From: Carettochelys insculpta
Taxonomy: Eukaryota > Chordata > Testudines > Carettochelyidae
NCBI RefSeq assembly: GCF_033958435.1
Contig: NC_134147.1
Span: 47,486,001 to 47,550,000 of the forward strand
Reading direction: 5' to 3'
DNA: 64,000 nt
Positions within the stretch are counted from its first letter, which is position 1. Each line of letters starts with the position of its first letter. Below, one piece after another: positions 1 through 11,760 of this stretch. The notes under the pieces were generated by a model, which saw nothing but the letters and a program-made list of their open reading frames with translations, had not been told where the DNA came from and did not search any database. The position numbers were made by a program, and so were the translations under genes.

Positions 1-405
1 AGGGACATTGGAGAGGTGGTCTAACCAAGCAGGACTTGTCAGCCAGACTTATTTCACTTGCGTGGAAAGAGTCAAATTGTATAAGTCATAAATCAATCTC
101 ATAATGCTCTCTTGAGCATCATGTGAAACCCTGACTTGCTGCTTGTGTGAGGTTGTGAATGGTAGGAACAACTTCTCCTTTTGACGCCTGGAAACTGATG
201 CATGCAGGACAGATTTAGCCTTTTCTCTGCTTTGTTGAAGAAAAGTGGAAATTAAAAATAAAAAAAAAATCCCCAAACATTTCTATTTTCTGATGAGCAA
301 TTTGCTGTGGTTGCCTATCTGTGGTTGCAGGGGGCCTCTGCTGAAAAGTTATTCTACAGTTGCCTATTTGCAGAGGTGTGACTACCTGCCCTTTCCTGAA
401 ACAAA

Positions 406-498
406 GAGAGCAGTCCTGTAGCACCTTAGACTAACAATATTATTTATTAGGTGATGAGCTTTCATGGAACAGACCCACTTCTTCAGATGTGGAGAATA
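406..498 (-). mobile_element. Foldback/Penelope-like terminal repeat, single arm
   Basis: The + strand reads AGTCCTGTAGCACCTTAGAC, then GTGATGAGCTTTCATGGAAC and AGACCCACTTCTTCAGATGT. This is one arm of the repeat family seen in inverted form at 6.9, 12.8 and 17.8 kb. On the minus strand it holds CTGAAGA, a short hairpin and GAAA (460-486). Assignment to Penelope-like elements is from memory of reptile repeats and is not proved here. Confidence 0.7.
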
Positions 499-1164
499 TC
501 TCATAACTTTTGTGGACAGTCCAAAGTCACGTCAGGTAAAAGAAAAAAAAATAATTTGAATACAATAGAAATAATCCAAATGACTAAGTATTTATTACAT
601 ATAGTGAAACCTTCGTATGGAAAAGAAGAGGTGAAAATATCGCCACAGACCTAGAGGTACTAAGTACCAATAATCCATGATAAAAAGTGGAAAAAAAACA
701 GAGTTCAAATTTGGAGAAACATGTATAATATCAGTACAATATGATACTTGGAATGGACCTCCAGGATCACTGTCACTGCCCATGTCCATCATATCAGTGG
801 CATACAACATAAGTCCATCTGATTTTTTCCTATAAGACTTTCCTTTCTCAATTCCAAGGAGCCTTAATAATTCATCATTACTGTGGGTCTATTTGCCAAA
901 ATGTGGGCATTTGTGCTCCCAGTTAGTTCTCTAATAACCTCCACCAAATTGGAGTAATAGCTTGCCTTTTCCCCGGGGGCCTTCTCCAAACTATCAGAAT
1001 TATCTTCCCATCAAATGGTAACATCCACCACCACTGCAATTTCCCCTCTAAAAAAATTATATCTGGCTTATGCAAATAGCCATCTTTATTCCTTAAATAT
1101 GGTTCCACAATCACTTTCCATCCCAACTTACTTAGTTTATCAATATCTGCAGCTACTACCCTAT
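499..1164. other. Intronic sequence, nothing recognised
   Basis: AT-rich. The 71- and 85-codon minus frames (595-810, 923-1180) match nothing I know and have no splice or codon-bias support. Confidence 0.6.
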
Positions 1165-1438
1165 GGGTGCATCTACACAAGGAACTAACCTAGAACTTAA
1201 CTTAAAAGTTAGGCATTACATCAAAGTAGCCAGTGGAGAGTCTACACACATTTTTCTCTTTGAAGTTAACTTTGAAGTAGGGAGCCCAGCTTCAAAGTCC
1301 TTACTCTATTCCCAGGAATGGAGTAGTGCCCTACTTTTGAAGTTGAACTTCAAAGTAGGGTGTGGATAGATGTTTTACTTCCAAGTTGCACTTCGAAGTA
1401 AGCAAGTTCGAAGTTATTTTTGTAGTGTAGACACAGCC
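1165..1438. mobile_element. Non-autonomous hAT-like TIR element
   Basis: The ends are inverted repeats: GGGTGCATCTACAC on the left and GTGTAGACACAGCC on the right. The interior is rich in GAAGTT/AACTTC palindromes (TTTGAAGTTGAACTTCAAAG). The TGTCTACACTA core is typical of short hAT-derived elements in reptiles and birds. There is no transposase. Confidence 0.7.
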
Positions 1439-2744
1439 TATTATGTCTTTTTACCTTTCATCTGAAAACATCACCCACATATATTCAGAATTGTTTCCCT
1501 AAACTTCTCACACCATCCACACTATGGACGCACATGATTTGACTGACCTGATAGTTAGCAACAGCCTTTGAGAGTGAAGGCGATGGCAATCTGTTTAGGG
1601 TATGCCTTGCTTATGTTTGTTGGCTTGACCTCAGCAGGTCAACATCTTCCAGTTTGCTTTAGAGAACTAGCTGATCCAGTTGTGTGTACGTGTGCATACA
1701 CAAACACACACTTCCAATTGTACAGTGGACCGAGCTAACGAATGTACACAGGCTGCCAATGGCAGCTTACAAACCTTGTCGGGGAAAGGTAATTCGCTGT
1801 TTAGTATCATAATTATCCCTTGCTATTCAACGCTGAAACTCAACTAAATTTTGCTGAAAGGTAAAACATAGTAGTAGTAATAGAAAAAAGCTTTAGTAAA
1901 TTACCCACAGTCTAAATGGCAAAATGAGGACACAACAGAAAATTAATATTTATCTTCTACCAGTGTGTAACTGGCTTTGTTAAGAAATGTCTGAAAGCTA
2001 AGAAGAGTTTGTTAGACAAATTATAATTTTAATTGGAAACCTAATTGATTATACTCAGCGTGCTCATTAGGTTAAGGGAGAATGAGTCAGCTCTCAAGGT
2101 CATTTCAGTAATAGATATTGTAGGCATGGAATTTGTGATAAGCTGGTTTGTGAACATCTAATTGCTCATTCATGACAGTGTGTCTGCCACTTTTACTCCC
2201 AAAGCACCTCTTTGTCCAATTTATTTAACACCCCTTAATATTCCACAGTTAGATTTACTAGAGGAAGCATCAAGCAATGCATTTCCAGCCTTCATCTTTT
2301 TTGTGCCTGAAATGCATGGCTAAAAAAATGCAATGTGACACCAAGCAGGGTGCATCACAAATGGAAATACTCACAGCGGAGAACAGCAAGAATTCCTTGT
2401 TGAAGCATCCACTTCCCCCCAAGAATGAAATCATGGCGATCGGTAAATAAATTGTCCCTTTTAGCATCTTCTCCCATTCTTTTTTAAATTGCATTCAAAA
2501 ATCTGACTTACGTTGTTGATGTTGTCATAGAAGGAACACAACCTACCAAGTATTTGCTGTTGTTTCTATATTGGCTTGAGAAAGGTGGTGGTGAAGAAAC
2601 TAACATTCTGGTCTTTTCTTGGGAAACAAGGCAACTGAGATCTCACAGAGCACATGCTACATAGGATTGTAAAGGGTGAAAACACTCTTATGACAGTAAT
2701 ACTGGGTTTTATAGTGTGCTTTTGATCCATAGACCTGAAACTAG
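1439..2744. other. Intronic sequence, nothing recognised
   Basis: Mostly AT-rich and free of obvious repeats, apart from a short CA-rich patch near 1685-1710. Low repeat density at 1900-2230 would make it a reasonable place to test for conservation. Confidence 0.55.
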
Positions 2745-2925
2745 CTGATATAGGAGGTAGGTTCCATCAAGTATCACTATACCCGTTGGATAGATGAGGA
2801 TATTGACACCCAAAGAGGTAAAGAGGTTTGTGTAGGACCATGAAGGAAGTCAGTGGGAGAAGTAGAAATCAAACCTGTGCCAGTCTGGTGCATTTTCCAC
2901 TGGGACACGCTGCCTCTCTAATTCT
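2745..2925 (-). mobile_element. MIR-like SINE
   Basis: On the + strand the complement of MIR is readable: GGAGGTAGGTTCCATCAAG, ATAGATGAGGATATTGACAC, CCAAAGAGGTAAAGAGG and CACGCTGCCTC. An old, diverged copy. Confidence 0.75.
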
Positions 2926-3081
2926 GCTACTATCTCAGCACATCCTATTGTGTCAGCCAGGTTGAATTATTAGTGCTGCACCCCTTTGCCATTGAGTATC
3001 ATGTGGTGTGAGCTGAGGTGCATAGGGAGTAATATTTTTCCATTAAGATACATTTTCCTTTAGTCCAATTTATTAAAAGTA

Positions 3082-3394
3082 CAGGTTGAACCTCTCTCTT
3101 CAGGCACACTCTCACTCTGCAACATCCATAATCCAGCATGATTTTAGTTAGCCAGGTGACCACTTATCACAGGTGTGGCCAAGTTTCCCATAGTCCCAGA
3201 AAGTTTGGTTACAGTCACCAGCCCTGGGTGCCAGTGTTCTGTGCTGTTATGTCGCTGTAATTTACCCCTAAATGTCTTCCCAGGGCAGTGTTGGTGATGC
3301 TGCTAGACAATATTGACCTCCCGTGGTCCAGCAAATTCTCTCATTCAGTACTAGTCAGGTCCTGAGGGAGCCAGACTGGAGAGATCCAACGTGT
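3082..3394 (+). mobile_element. Tc1/mariner-like MITE, copy 1
   Basis: It starts TA|CAGGTTGAACCTCTCTC and ends with the inverted counterpart GGAGAGATCCAAC. Internal landmarks shared with the copy at 26 kb are GCTGTAATTTACCCCTAAAT, GCTGCTAGACAATATTGACC and GTCAGGTCCTGA. There is no transposase. Confidence 0.8.
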
Positions 3395-3690
3395 CATTAA
3401 GTACAATTGTTGGTAGGGGCAGGAAAGTTCTCAGTGCAGCATGGCCCAACCTGAGCTGAGGGATAATGCACCATTTGCATGGCCTCACATCAGCATTTGC
3501 TTAGTAACATCTCAGTTATTTGACAATGCATTGCCAAACAGAACCTAACTATGCCATGGTATGCTGCTTTAATGACAATTCAGTGGCAATTTGAATTATT
3601 TTGTGGACGCACTATGAAAAAATAGTAAGTGCGAAAGATTCAATGACGTGCAGGTTCCTGCAGTCTAAAGAAATTGCACAAAGGAAGCCT

Positions 3691-3960
3691 TAGGGTTAGT
3701 TTACACTGCTGTGCTAGCACTGGCACAGCCACACCAATGCAGCAGTGCTGCTATCGCCTGTCTGCTGAAGATGCACGATGCGGGTAGGAGAGCGCTCTCC
3801 TATTGGCATGACTATTCAACTCCAGTGTTAGGCAGAAGCTGTGTAGGTGAGATCAAATCTAAACACCCTTTGGTGATCTTTTTTTTTTTTTTTTTTGGCA
3901 AGTTCCACGTGTCCACGTTGTTTTCCTTGATAAACATTGGTAGTGTAAACACACCCTTAG
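3691..3960. mobile_element. Non-autonomous hAT-like TIR element with internal poly-T
   Basis: The left terminus TAGGGTTAGTTTACAC is mirrored by GTGTAAACACACCCTTA on the right. Inside are the palindrome GGAGAGCGCTCTCC near 3787 and an 18-base T run at 3879-3896. CCTTAG occurs at both borders but overlaps the termini, so the target duplication is unclear. The 91-codon frame crossing it is incidental. Confidence 0.68.
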
Positions 3961-4527
3961 TCCCATTTCTTCACCTGGTATCTTGATTTCAGGAGAACAT
4001 TTGTTGTGCAAACAGCTGCTGTCTGTTGTATGGCAGCTCTGTAGAATTGCCCTTGCTGTCCTTGTTTAATGTGTATGCTCGCATTTGCATGGTCGGTAAC
4101 GATCTTACTTTTAGAAATGGAACAGGAATGTGGGGTTACGTTCTGCTTTAGGAGAAGTGAAGGTAACAAACCCCCACTGAAAATGGTATCTTTTGATACA
4201 AGTCTGGGCTTTTCTGATTTTGTTTTAAGGTTAATTTTAATTACCTTGCTGTAAACTCGAAAGAGGCATAGAATCTTTTGGAGAGAAAACGGTTCACAGG
4301 AATCTTAGTTTGTAGCTGCCCTTCTCAAAGTGGTGTCTGGACATATTTTAATTAGTTAAAACGTTACATTCCAAGCATTTTCCAGTTTCCTATCTCTGCT
4401 AATTTTCTTTTCTTTTTCCCATTAAGACAAGATAAATTGTAACCCACCACGGAAAGTTATGTAGGTCATTATCATGAATGAAACTGCAATTAAATTCTGT
4501 TTTCAGACAAAAAGGGTCTTCTCATCG

Positions 4528-4740
4528 TATTGGTGCTAGTATGGGTAGCACTCTTGCCTCCCACCAGAAAAGTATTAAGTTCAAGTCTTACATGGGACTG
4601 AACAAAACTAAATGCTGATGGACAGTCCTAGGACAAGACAGTGCCACTGGACCTTCAGTGCTTCAGAAGCTATACTCCAGCTCATGTCTTTTGGTGGCTA
4701 TCCAGGTGAAAGTAAAATGTCCCATGGAGTTTTTTATTTG
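4528..4740 (+). mobile_element. tRNA-derived SINE, decayed
   Basis: TTGGTGCTAGTATGGGTAGC resembles a box A region. About 50 bp later, AAGTTCAAGTCTTACATGGG resembles box B (GGTTCRANNC) followed by the acceptor arm. The body (CAGTCCTAGGACAAGACAG and onward) runs to about 4740 with an uncertain end. It differs in sequence from the SINE at 48.1 kb, so it is a separate family. Confidence 0.6.
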
Positions 4741-6060
4741 AATAAGGTGTGTGTTGGGGGTGCAGCCTTGTTGTTCTGGTTTATATCAGCCCTCCCACAC
4801 AAAATGTACACTGATGTGTAGGGCAGATCGCAAGTGGCTGTTGGCTGAACTGTGGCTGATCCTCTCGCCTACCCAGCTGCTGCACCAGTGGGTGCTGTTT
4901 ATGGTGCAATGGCAGCATCCAGTAGTGGATGCAGCCCAGTTGCTCTAGACCCTCAACAATCCTATAGAAAGAGGTGGTCCCTCCTCTAAAGGGTTTACAA
5001 ACTGTAAAACAGGGGACAAGTGTGGAATACAAGAGGGAAGATGGGGGGAGTAAAGGCAACAATGACATGATGGGCAGTGGTCCCAGCACAGCAGATTCCT
5101 GAGCATTGCTGAATTGGTGTAGCTCTTACAGAAGGGGGGAATTCCTGGGACCAATCTGAAGCAAGGACAGTGTAGGGGGAAGTATTTAACTCATTATATA
5201 GCTACAGCACTTTGAAACTCCCGGAGCATATGAAAATACAAAAAGTAATTTGTTCTTTATCCAAATCATAATAAAATTAAACCAATTTCAACATCTAACT
5301 TTTAAGTGAAATTAAATTACAGTTTTCATATTAGTTTCACATTAGCTGTCCCGCTGATAATTATGGGGTTAGCCGCAGTCATTGGTAATTGTCACTTCAG
5401 ATCCTTTTCCCAACGAAAGTCTGAAGTGTTTGGGGTTCACCGTTTCCTTATACATATTGTTCCCATCCATTTCTGTGTACTCAGCATTACCGTGCAAATA
5501 GCTATAATCGAGTTTTGATATCCAGAGAGAACAAATACAAATACAGTTAGAATACTTCAAATATGTAGCTGGCATCTCATTCAAAAGAGGAGAAGAGGAT
5601 TAAAACTATTAGGGGTTTTTAACAGAAAGCATTTACAGTGAGTATGAGTGCTACTGAGTGTACAGAAATCTGAGCTGTGAGCTCACAAATAACTCTCATT
5701 AATGGTTAGCCTCAAGAAAAGGCTTATTATGAATGAACTTTTTCAGGCAACGGATAGGATTGATACAGCCGAGTAAGTTGTAGAGCCATGGGGGGAGGCA
5801 CAGATATGTTTGCTGTCACCCAATCATGTTCATTTCCATCTGAGGTGCAACAAATGTTAAGACTACGTTAAAGATAAAGTCAAACGTTAGACGCAGTGAT
5901 AACAGCTAAGACTAGAAAGCCAAGAAATTACTTTTCCTTTGCTATTTCTGTTGTTTTAATTTTAGCTCTTCTTTGTTGCTGTTGTTTCAAATGGGTTTAA
6001 AAATACAAGCCCTGATATTCTAAATTGTGGGGAGAAATTTGCCTCACTGAATGGGGGATA
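4741..6060. other. Intronic sequence, nothing recognised
   Basis: There is a possible scrap of an old repeat near 4970-5000 (GGGTTTACAAACTG). Overlapping short frames at 4751-5154 on both strands lack domain support. Confidence 0.5.
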
Positions 6061-6064
6061 GCTG

Positions 6065-6155
6065 AATGAAACATAATGGCTGATTGGATACATAATACAC
6101 AGGAGCCGAGACAAGAGTCGAATGGTCCCTTCTGGCCTTAAACTCATGATAGCTC
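6065..6155 (+). mobile_element. Possible CR1 3' tail remnant
   Basis: The phrase AATGGTCCCTTCTGGCCTTA followed by AACTCATGA resembles the end of the CR1 subfamily seen at 13.1 and 34.3 kb. Only about 40 bp can be matched by eye. Confidence 0.45.
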
Positions 6156-6872
6156 TGTTGGTGAAGTGAGATGGCACTTAGGCAGATTAATGCTCTTGTG
6201 CAGCTATAGAGAGTCAAATATCAACCCACAGGTTTGGAGCCTTATTATGAAAGTAGGATAAAGGAAGTGAATGTATCTTTGGCTGTAGCAGGCCAGGCCA
6301 AAAGGAGGTGTTTGGCTTTAGGTGGTACGGAAGAGATCTTTTACTGCCTCCTCTAGCCTGATTTCAGCAGTTGAGAGGGTGGGTGAGGTGTGGGATGCTG
6401 AATGGAGGGAGAGCCTGGAAAGGGTGAAAACAGTAGCCTGAAGGCTGAGGTTGTGAGCAGAGCACTGGCTGGCAGAGGAGCTATTTGGGGCTGTGGAAGG
6501 TCTGGCAGGAGCTCAGCAGGGGTTGGATGAGGTGAAGCCATGGCATTCGGATGGAGCATATCACCATTCTGAATGAAGTCTTTGTGAAGAGTTGATTTGC
6601 TCTGGTGAAGCTAGTGAAAGTTACATGCATCTAATTTGAGTTTGGAATTTAGCTCTAAATAAAGGCTGATAAAAGTTGCTCTCAGATACAAAATTACCAT
6701 AAACCACGTGGAAAAAAAGAACAATATCAGTGGGGATTGTTTTGTTAGTGTTTTGAAATAATAAATGTTTTCACTCTCCTGGGTTTGAATTTTGAGAGCT
6801 TATTTTGAAGTAGGTTAGTTGTATGGCCCAGTCAATAAACACAGACAGCCTCAATCTCTTTCTCTGAATCCC

Positions 6873-6884
6873 ATTATATTTTAT
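6873..6884 (+). repeat. Target-site duplication, left copy
   Basis: ATTATATTTTAT is repeated exactly at 7321-7332 and brackets the foldback insertion. Confidence 0.85.
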
Positions 6885-7320
6885 AACAACAAGAAGTCTT
6901 GTGGCACCTTATAGACTAACAGATATTTTGGAGCATAAGCTTTTGTGGGCAAAGACCCGCTTCGTCAGATGCATGAGTGGGGGGGGCGGTTTCAGAGGGG
7001 TGTTTAAAGAGTGGGGTCCCAGTAAAAGAGAGGGTCAGAGCTGACAAGGTCTACTCAGCAAGATGGAAATGGCCCAGTATCAACAGTACTTATGAGGCCA
7101 TTTCCATCTTGCTGAGTAGACCTTGTCAGCTCTGGCCCTCCGTCTTACTGGGACCCCACTCTTTAAACACCCCTCTGAAACCACCCCCCACTCATGCATC
7201 TGACAAAGTGGGGTTTTGCCCACGAAAGCTTATGCTCCAAAATATCTGTTAGTCTATAAGGTGCCACAAGACTTCTTGTTGTTCCTGAAGCTACAGACTA
7301 ACACAGCTACCTCTCTGATA
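6885..7320. mobile_element. 436-bp foldback insertion, Penelope-like terminal repeats in inverted orientation
   Basis: Left arm 6885-7074 and right arm 7096-7283 are near-perfect reverse complements over about 188 bp with only a handful of mismatches, separated by a 21-bp loop. Each arm carries the family signature: GTGGCACCTTATAGACTAAC, GGAGCATAAGCTTTTGTGGG and the CGTCAGATGCATGAG region. A 37-bp tail (7284-7320, ACAGACTAACACAGCTACC and onward) extends beyond the right arm. The whole is flanked by a perfect 12-bp direct repeat, ATTATATTTTAT (6873-6884 and 7321-7332), so it inserted as one unit. It has no coding capacity. Confidence 0.85.
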
Positions 7321-7332
7321 ATTATATTTTAT
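7321..7332 (+). repeat. Target-site duplication, right copy
   Basis: ATTATATTTTAT matches 6873-6884 with no mismatch. Confidence 0.85.
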
Positions 7333-9182
7333 GAATTTTTCATAAAAATTAATCTCTGAAATATTTCATTCTTAATTAGTTAATGATACTAAAAAATTAT
7401 AGTCAATGCAGCATGATGTCTGGTAGGAAAAATTACTTAATAAGCTTCCAATCCTGCCATTGTTTTAACATGCCAATGAATTATTTAAGTGTCATTTGTT
7501 AAACTGGTTTAGTCAATAAAATCCTTTAGTTGTTTTTCAAAGTGTGACCATTATTTCCGAATAATGTATATCTAATTCTCTCTTCACTCTGGCCTATCTG
7601 CATTGGCTAGACTGTCTTATTATTAATTAGCTCTTTGTAGAATATTAGCCAGGAAAGATCATAATGCAGTAATAAGTAAAAGTTCACAAAGACAAAATGC
7701 TCCAATTAAGGAGTAAAGCTTCGTGGTAAGCAGTTTCTTAAAATGGATTACAATCTGGTAAATTAAAACTGATTTCCTTCATCTGCTTACATGACATTTC
7801 TATAGGATGTGGCTTTTTATTTATTATTTGAAATGAGACATCCTCAGAATGATTTCTTTTTAATTAAGTTTGCATTTCTGTCATTATAGATAATGAAAAT
7901 GTACAGGAAAAGGGAAAAAGAAAATGAACCCCTCCCCCCCAGGAAAGGAGAATGGGGGTCTACAATAAGTGTTATATGAACTGTAGAAGTTTACTGAACT
8001 CTCCCTTGAAAGGTTGCTTTTAACTTACATTTATCTTCTCTAGCAATAGTAAATTCCTGTTGCTGGGGGGATGACATGATACATTAGGATGATGTCTTTC
8101 CAAACCGGACATGGAATACTATTATGTATACCATTTCATGTATCTTTCCAGGACTTGATTTGGAAAAATTTAAATTTCTTTCCCCCACATGGAGCTTTTG
8201 TTCAGTTGGAGGCAAATCCTGGTCATACTTCTACACCCAGTGTTGCGCCAAATGCAAAGGAGCTAGTGTGGCCCCGACAAAAGGGCTGGGGAAACGAGGC
8301 TCTTTGGTCCAGAATATTTCACTGATGGGAAGAACAACTTCAGAGCAAGTTAAAAACTTGGATCTGTGCTTAAAACCATCAAACCTGGGTAGGTAACAGT
8401 ATTCAGCACGTAATCCTAGACTTCCCTCCATGTTCACGCTGATTTTGCAGTTGACTTTAAGATGTGGTAATTTTAGTAATTGGTGTTTAGAGAGTGATGA
8501 ATTAAAAATGTCAAGGACTTCATTACATTTCTGCTTTATTTTGTAATCTCATGAATGAACACCACATTGAATCTGTTCACTGGGACTCCAAATGAAACAG
8601 CTCTAGTGAAAAGAGCCATTTTGATGAGTTTGGGTATTTCCCCTTCTCCCTAATCGTTAGTTGGAGCCAGATTTGTGTTTCCAATTCTTTTCTGTTTCTT
8701 TAAAAATCTAGTAATTTTATAAACTTGAAGCAGGTGAGGTGAATTTTGCAGGTGATAGAGGACCTAAAGAAGTCTTTATGCAGCACACAGTAAACATGTC
8801 CTGCTAGGGAGATTCAAAGTCAGCAGAAGCTTTTCCTTTAAAAACTCAAGATGAATTCCATGGAGCTACCCCAAAGTAGACAATCTTACCCAGAAGACTC
8901 AGTGGAATACTACCGCATAAAAATATTCTGCTTTCAAGAAAGCCTGGCAAGCTATTGTGGTGAAGGGTAAAAAACTACAACTTAGGCCTTTTTCAAACCA
9001 TGGGTATAATTCTAATTGCTCTCCAATTTTACATCATTAAAGATCCATTGACTTCAGTGGTCTCCCTCTGAACTTACACAGTTGTTACTAAGATTGGGAT
9101 AAGGTTTTGTGTGGCTTTGTTTAGAAAGAGTGACTACAAATCTGAATGCAGGTGAAGTCAATGTTTTCTCCATGTAATGGCT
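7333..9182. other. Intronic sequence, nothing recognised
   Basis: AT-rich with scattered ATTAAT clusters at 7340-7870. Overlapping + frames at 8089-8396 have no recognised domain. Confidence 0.55.
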
Positions 9183-9499
9183 CAAGAGTTGTCAAACTTC
9201 ATTGCATCAGGACCCCTTTCTTGACAGTAAAAGTGACTACATGACCTTATGAGGAAGGGCTGCAGCTCGAGACTCTCCAAGCCCTACATCTCAAGGTGAA
9301 GGGTTGGGAGAGAGGGCAATGCAGAAGCACAAGGCCTTAAGCCTCAGGTGCTGCTGGGGGCCTGTAACCTGAACCCCACTACCTAGAACAATGAGGTTCA
9401 GGCTTTGGGTTTGACCCCTGGCTCGAGCAAATCTAATGCCAGCCCTGGTGAGCCCATTAAGATGGTGTTTTGACCCAACCCACAGTTTAAGAACTGCTG
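9183..9499. mobile_element. hAT-Charlie-like TIR element
   Basis: The left end CAAGAGTTGTCAAACTTC and the right end CAGTTTAAGAACTGCTG are inverted versions of the CAGNGGTTCTCAAAC terminus of Charlie-type hAT elements. The flanking octamers TAATGGCT and CAATAGGT match at 5 of 8 positions, compatible with an old 8-bp duplication. The interior is a diverged GC-rich spacer. Confidence 0.65.
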
Positions 9500-9507
9500 C
9501 AATAGGT

Positions 9508-11639
9508 GTTATATTTTTCATTTGAAATGTGCCTTAGTTTTGAAATAGACAAGTGGACCATGGAGAAAAGTAACAGCAATTTTTTTTCTAATAGCCCTAA
9601 ACTCTTCCTCAAATTGCTACAAAAGCAATTTTGCAATTTTAATGCCAGATTGGTGAAAAAAGTGCATATTAAGCTGTCTTCATTAATTAAAAGCTGTGAG
9701 TACAGAGGCATTCCTTCCTAGATGAGATTCACAAAAACAAATGCTTCCAAATGAGCTTGCAGACTGAGACTGGGACATTTGCCTGGGATGATGATGTGCT
9801 GGAGTGTTGATGAGTTTCTAATCATGGATAAATTATAAAATCAGAAAAGAAGCAACAAAAAACAAGAAAAATAAGTAAAACAGCTGATGCTATGCCCTGG
9901 GGAATAATCTTGGATTGGCAGGAAGTCTGGACAAGGGGTCTTTCCCATCGCTAATGGCTTAGCTTTATTTTACAGTCTATCATGTGTGTGCCAACTGAAT
10001 GATGCCTAAGCAGAATGTACAATGAAAATGCTTGCAAAGTCTTTCTCAGCAAAATTTAATTAGGCTACCACCTACGTCCATAACTTCATGCATGTTGGAG
10101 GACAAAAACTGCTGAAGGATCGGTATGTGTTTATTGCTAAAAAATGACCCATGAGAGGCGTCGTGGTTTGGAAAGATGCTCCTCACGTTTCTCCCATATG
10201 TCCAAAAGTGCTTCATTCGACTGAAGTCAGATTCACACGTTTGCTGCATTTTAGATAATGGCGCTTCGAAAGGGGATGCCATTTGGTCAAAAGGAATTCT
10301 CTTGTCACAGTGTATCACTCTTCCAATCTGTTCTGTCACCTGAAAATTGCTTAGCAGATTTTCATTTCAGAAGTTCATGTTCTTCCATGCAATTACTTGC
10401 ACTTTTAGCTGATCAATGTTGGCTTCGCAGATCTACTAGCAGAACTGCAGGAGGTGCCAAAATGTATCTGACTGCCACCTTTACCCACTACTATGCTTTT
10501 GAGACAAGTGCAGCTTGGTGAAAAAAAGAGGTTCTGACCCTGAGCCACTTGATTAACAATGGACAGGAAGTTTGTACAAAAGTATCTGAAAGAGAAAGAT
10601 TTCTCGCTATGGTCTATGTGTATAAAACTGTTTGGTGTAATAGGACAAAGATATATTTTGCATACCAAAATGCTACTATCCGCTAAATTTTGCCATGTAG
10701 GAGTAACTGCACTTGTGCCAAATGGAAAATAGCAACTGGATAGGCAATATCTATGTTCTGAAGATGCCCTGTAATATGAGTTAATTAGACTAAGAATGGC
10801 AGTATTTTTTCTGCTCTGTGTACATGATCTGCGTGGACTTTGCTCCTCTGTGTTCTGTCTTTTAGCAATAGAGCCAGGCACTAGGTTGAGTAAAATGCGT
10901 GAATCCCTGTTTAAACAAGTAACAGCAAAAATACAGTCTGTCTATTTTCAGAATGTACGTGGAGCCCCTCTTGATTGCACTGGTGTGCCTTGTGCTCTGT
11001 AATGAAACACCCTTCACGACTTACCTGTGTGGTAGTGAAGTGTTACATGCCATAAAATATTGCAGTAGCTCCTGCATTCCTTCCAAATGCTTGAGGATGG
11101 CAAACATACAGCTCAGCAAAATAACTGCAGTATCTTCAACCTCATTTGTGGTAGGTGGTATTTAGTATTAAACAGACTCAGTGGATAACCTTTCATTCTA
11201 GTTGTGAGAGCCTCATTCTTTGTGAGACACCAAAAGAGACTCAGACAATGCAAGCCCAAACTAGGAAAATGATCAGTATCGTTTCAAGAAATGTTTGTTA
11301 GTGTTTTGATAGTTGGGAGGGGATTCAGACACACAGTTTGATCATTTCAGTTGGAATCGTGTGCCAAAATCCCCGAGCCAGCTTTGGAAATTTCAGGTAA
11401 CATGCCTAGAAAGGCTGTTCAGCAGCAGGTGGAACAAGACGGTCAATTTTTCACAGGGCTCCATGTCCCCAGCTGGGATCTGGATTTCAAAAGTCCTCCA
11501 CACCCAGTAGCTGCTAGTGAAAGCAAAAGGTGCCATTAGGATCAGAGCTGGCTTGAGCAGTTGGCCCAATATACTGAAGAGTAGAGCCGGGTGCTGGGCT
11601 GCAGGCTAAGTGGTATTCTTATTATTTGTGTTACCATAG
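9508..11639. other. Intronic sequence, no feature assigned
   Basis: Contains a minus frame of 158 codons (10405-10881), another of 97 codons (10046-10339) and + frames nearby. None shows a motif I recognise, and they sit in different frames. Confidence 0.5.
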
Positions 11640-11760
11640 TGTTGAGGAGCCTCACTCATAGGCCAGAACACCATTGTGCTTGGTGTTGTACAAACACAGT
11701 CAGCGAAGTGCAAACAATGTAGGTCCAAAATGTACAGCTGGACATGCACAAACCAATGGA
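11640..11760 (+). repeat. Old dispersed repeat, unclassified
   Basis: CCATTGTGCTTGGTGTTGTA followed by CAAACACAG resembles a common reptile/bird repeat whose full form continues to CCCCAAAGAGCTTACA. Similar pieces occur near 18590-18670 (GGGCTGTACAAAGACA ... CCCAAAGAGTTTACAGTCT) and 19475-19500 (CCTGCCCCAAAGAGCTCAC). The family name is not recalled. Confidence 0.45.

Noticed and set aside
10046..10881. Two minus-strand frames of 97 and 158 codons that could be pieces of a gene or transposase
   Set aside because: They are in different frames, show no recognised motif, and + strand frames of similar length overlap them. A decayed pseudogene cannot be excluded but is not supported.
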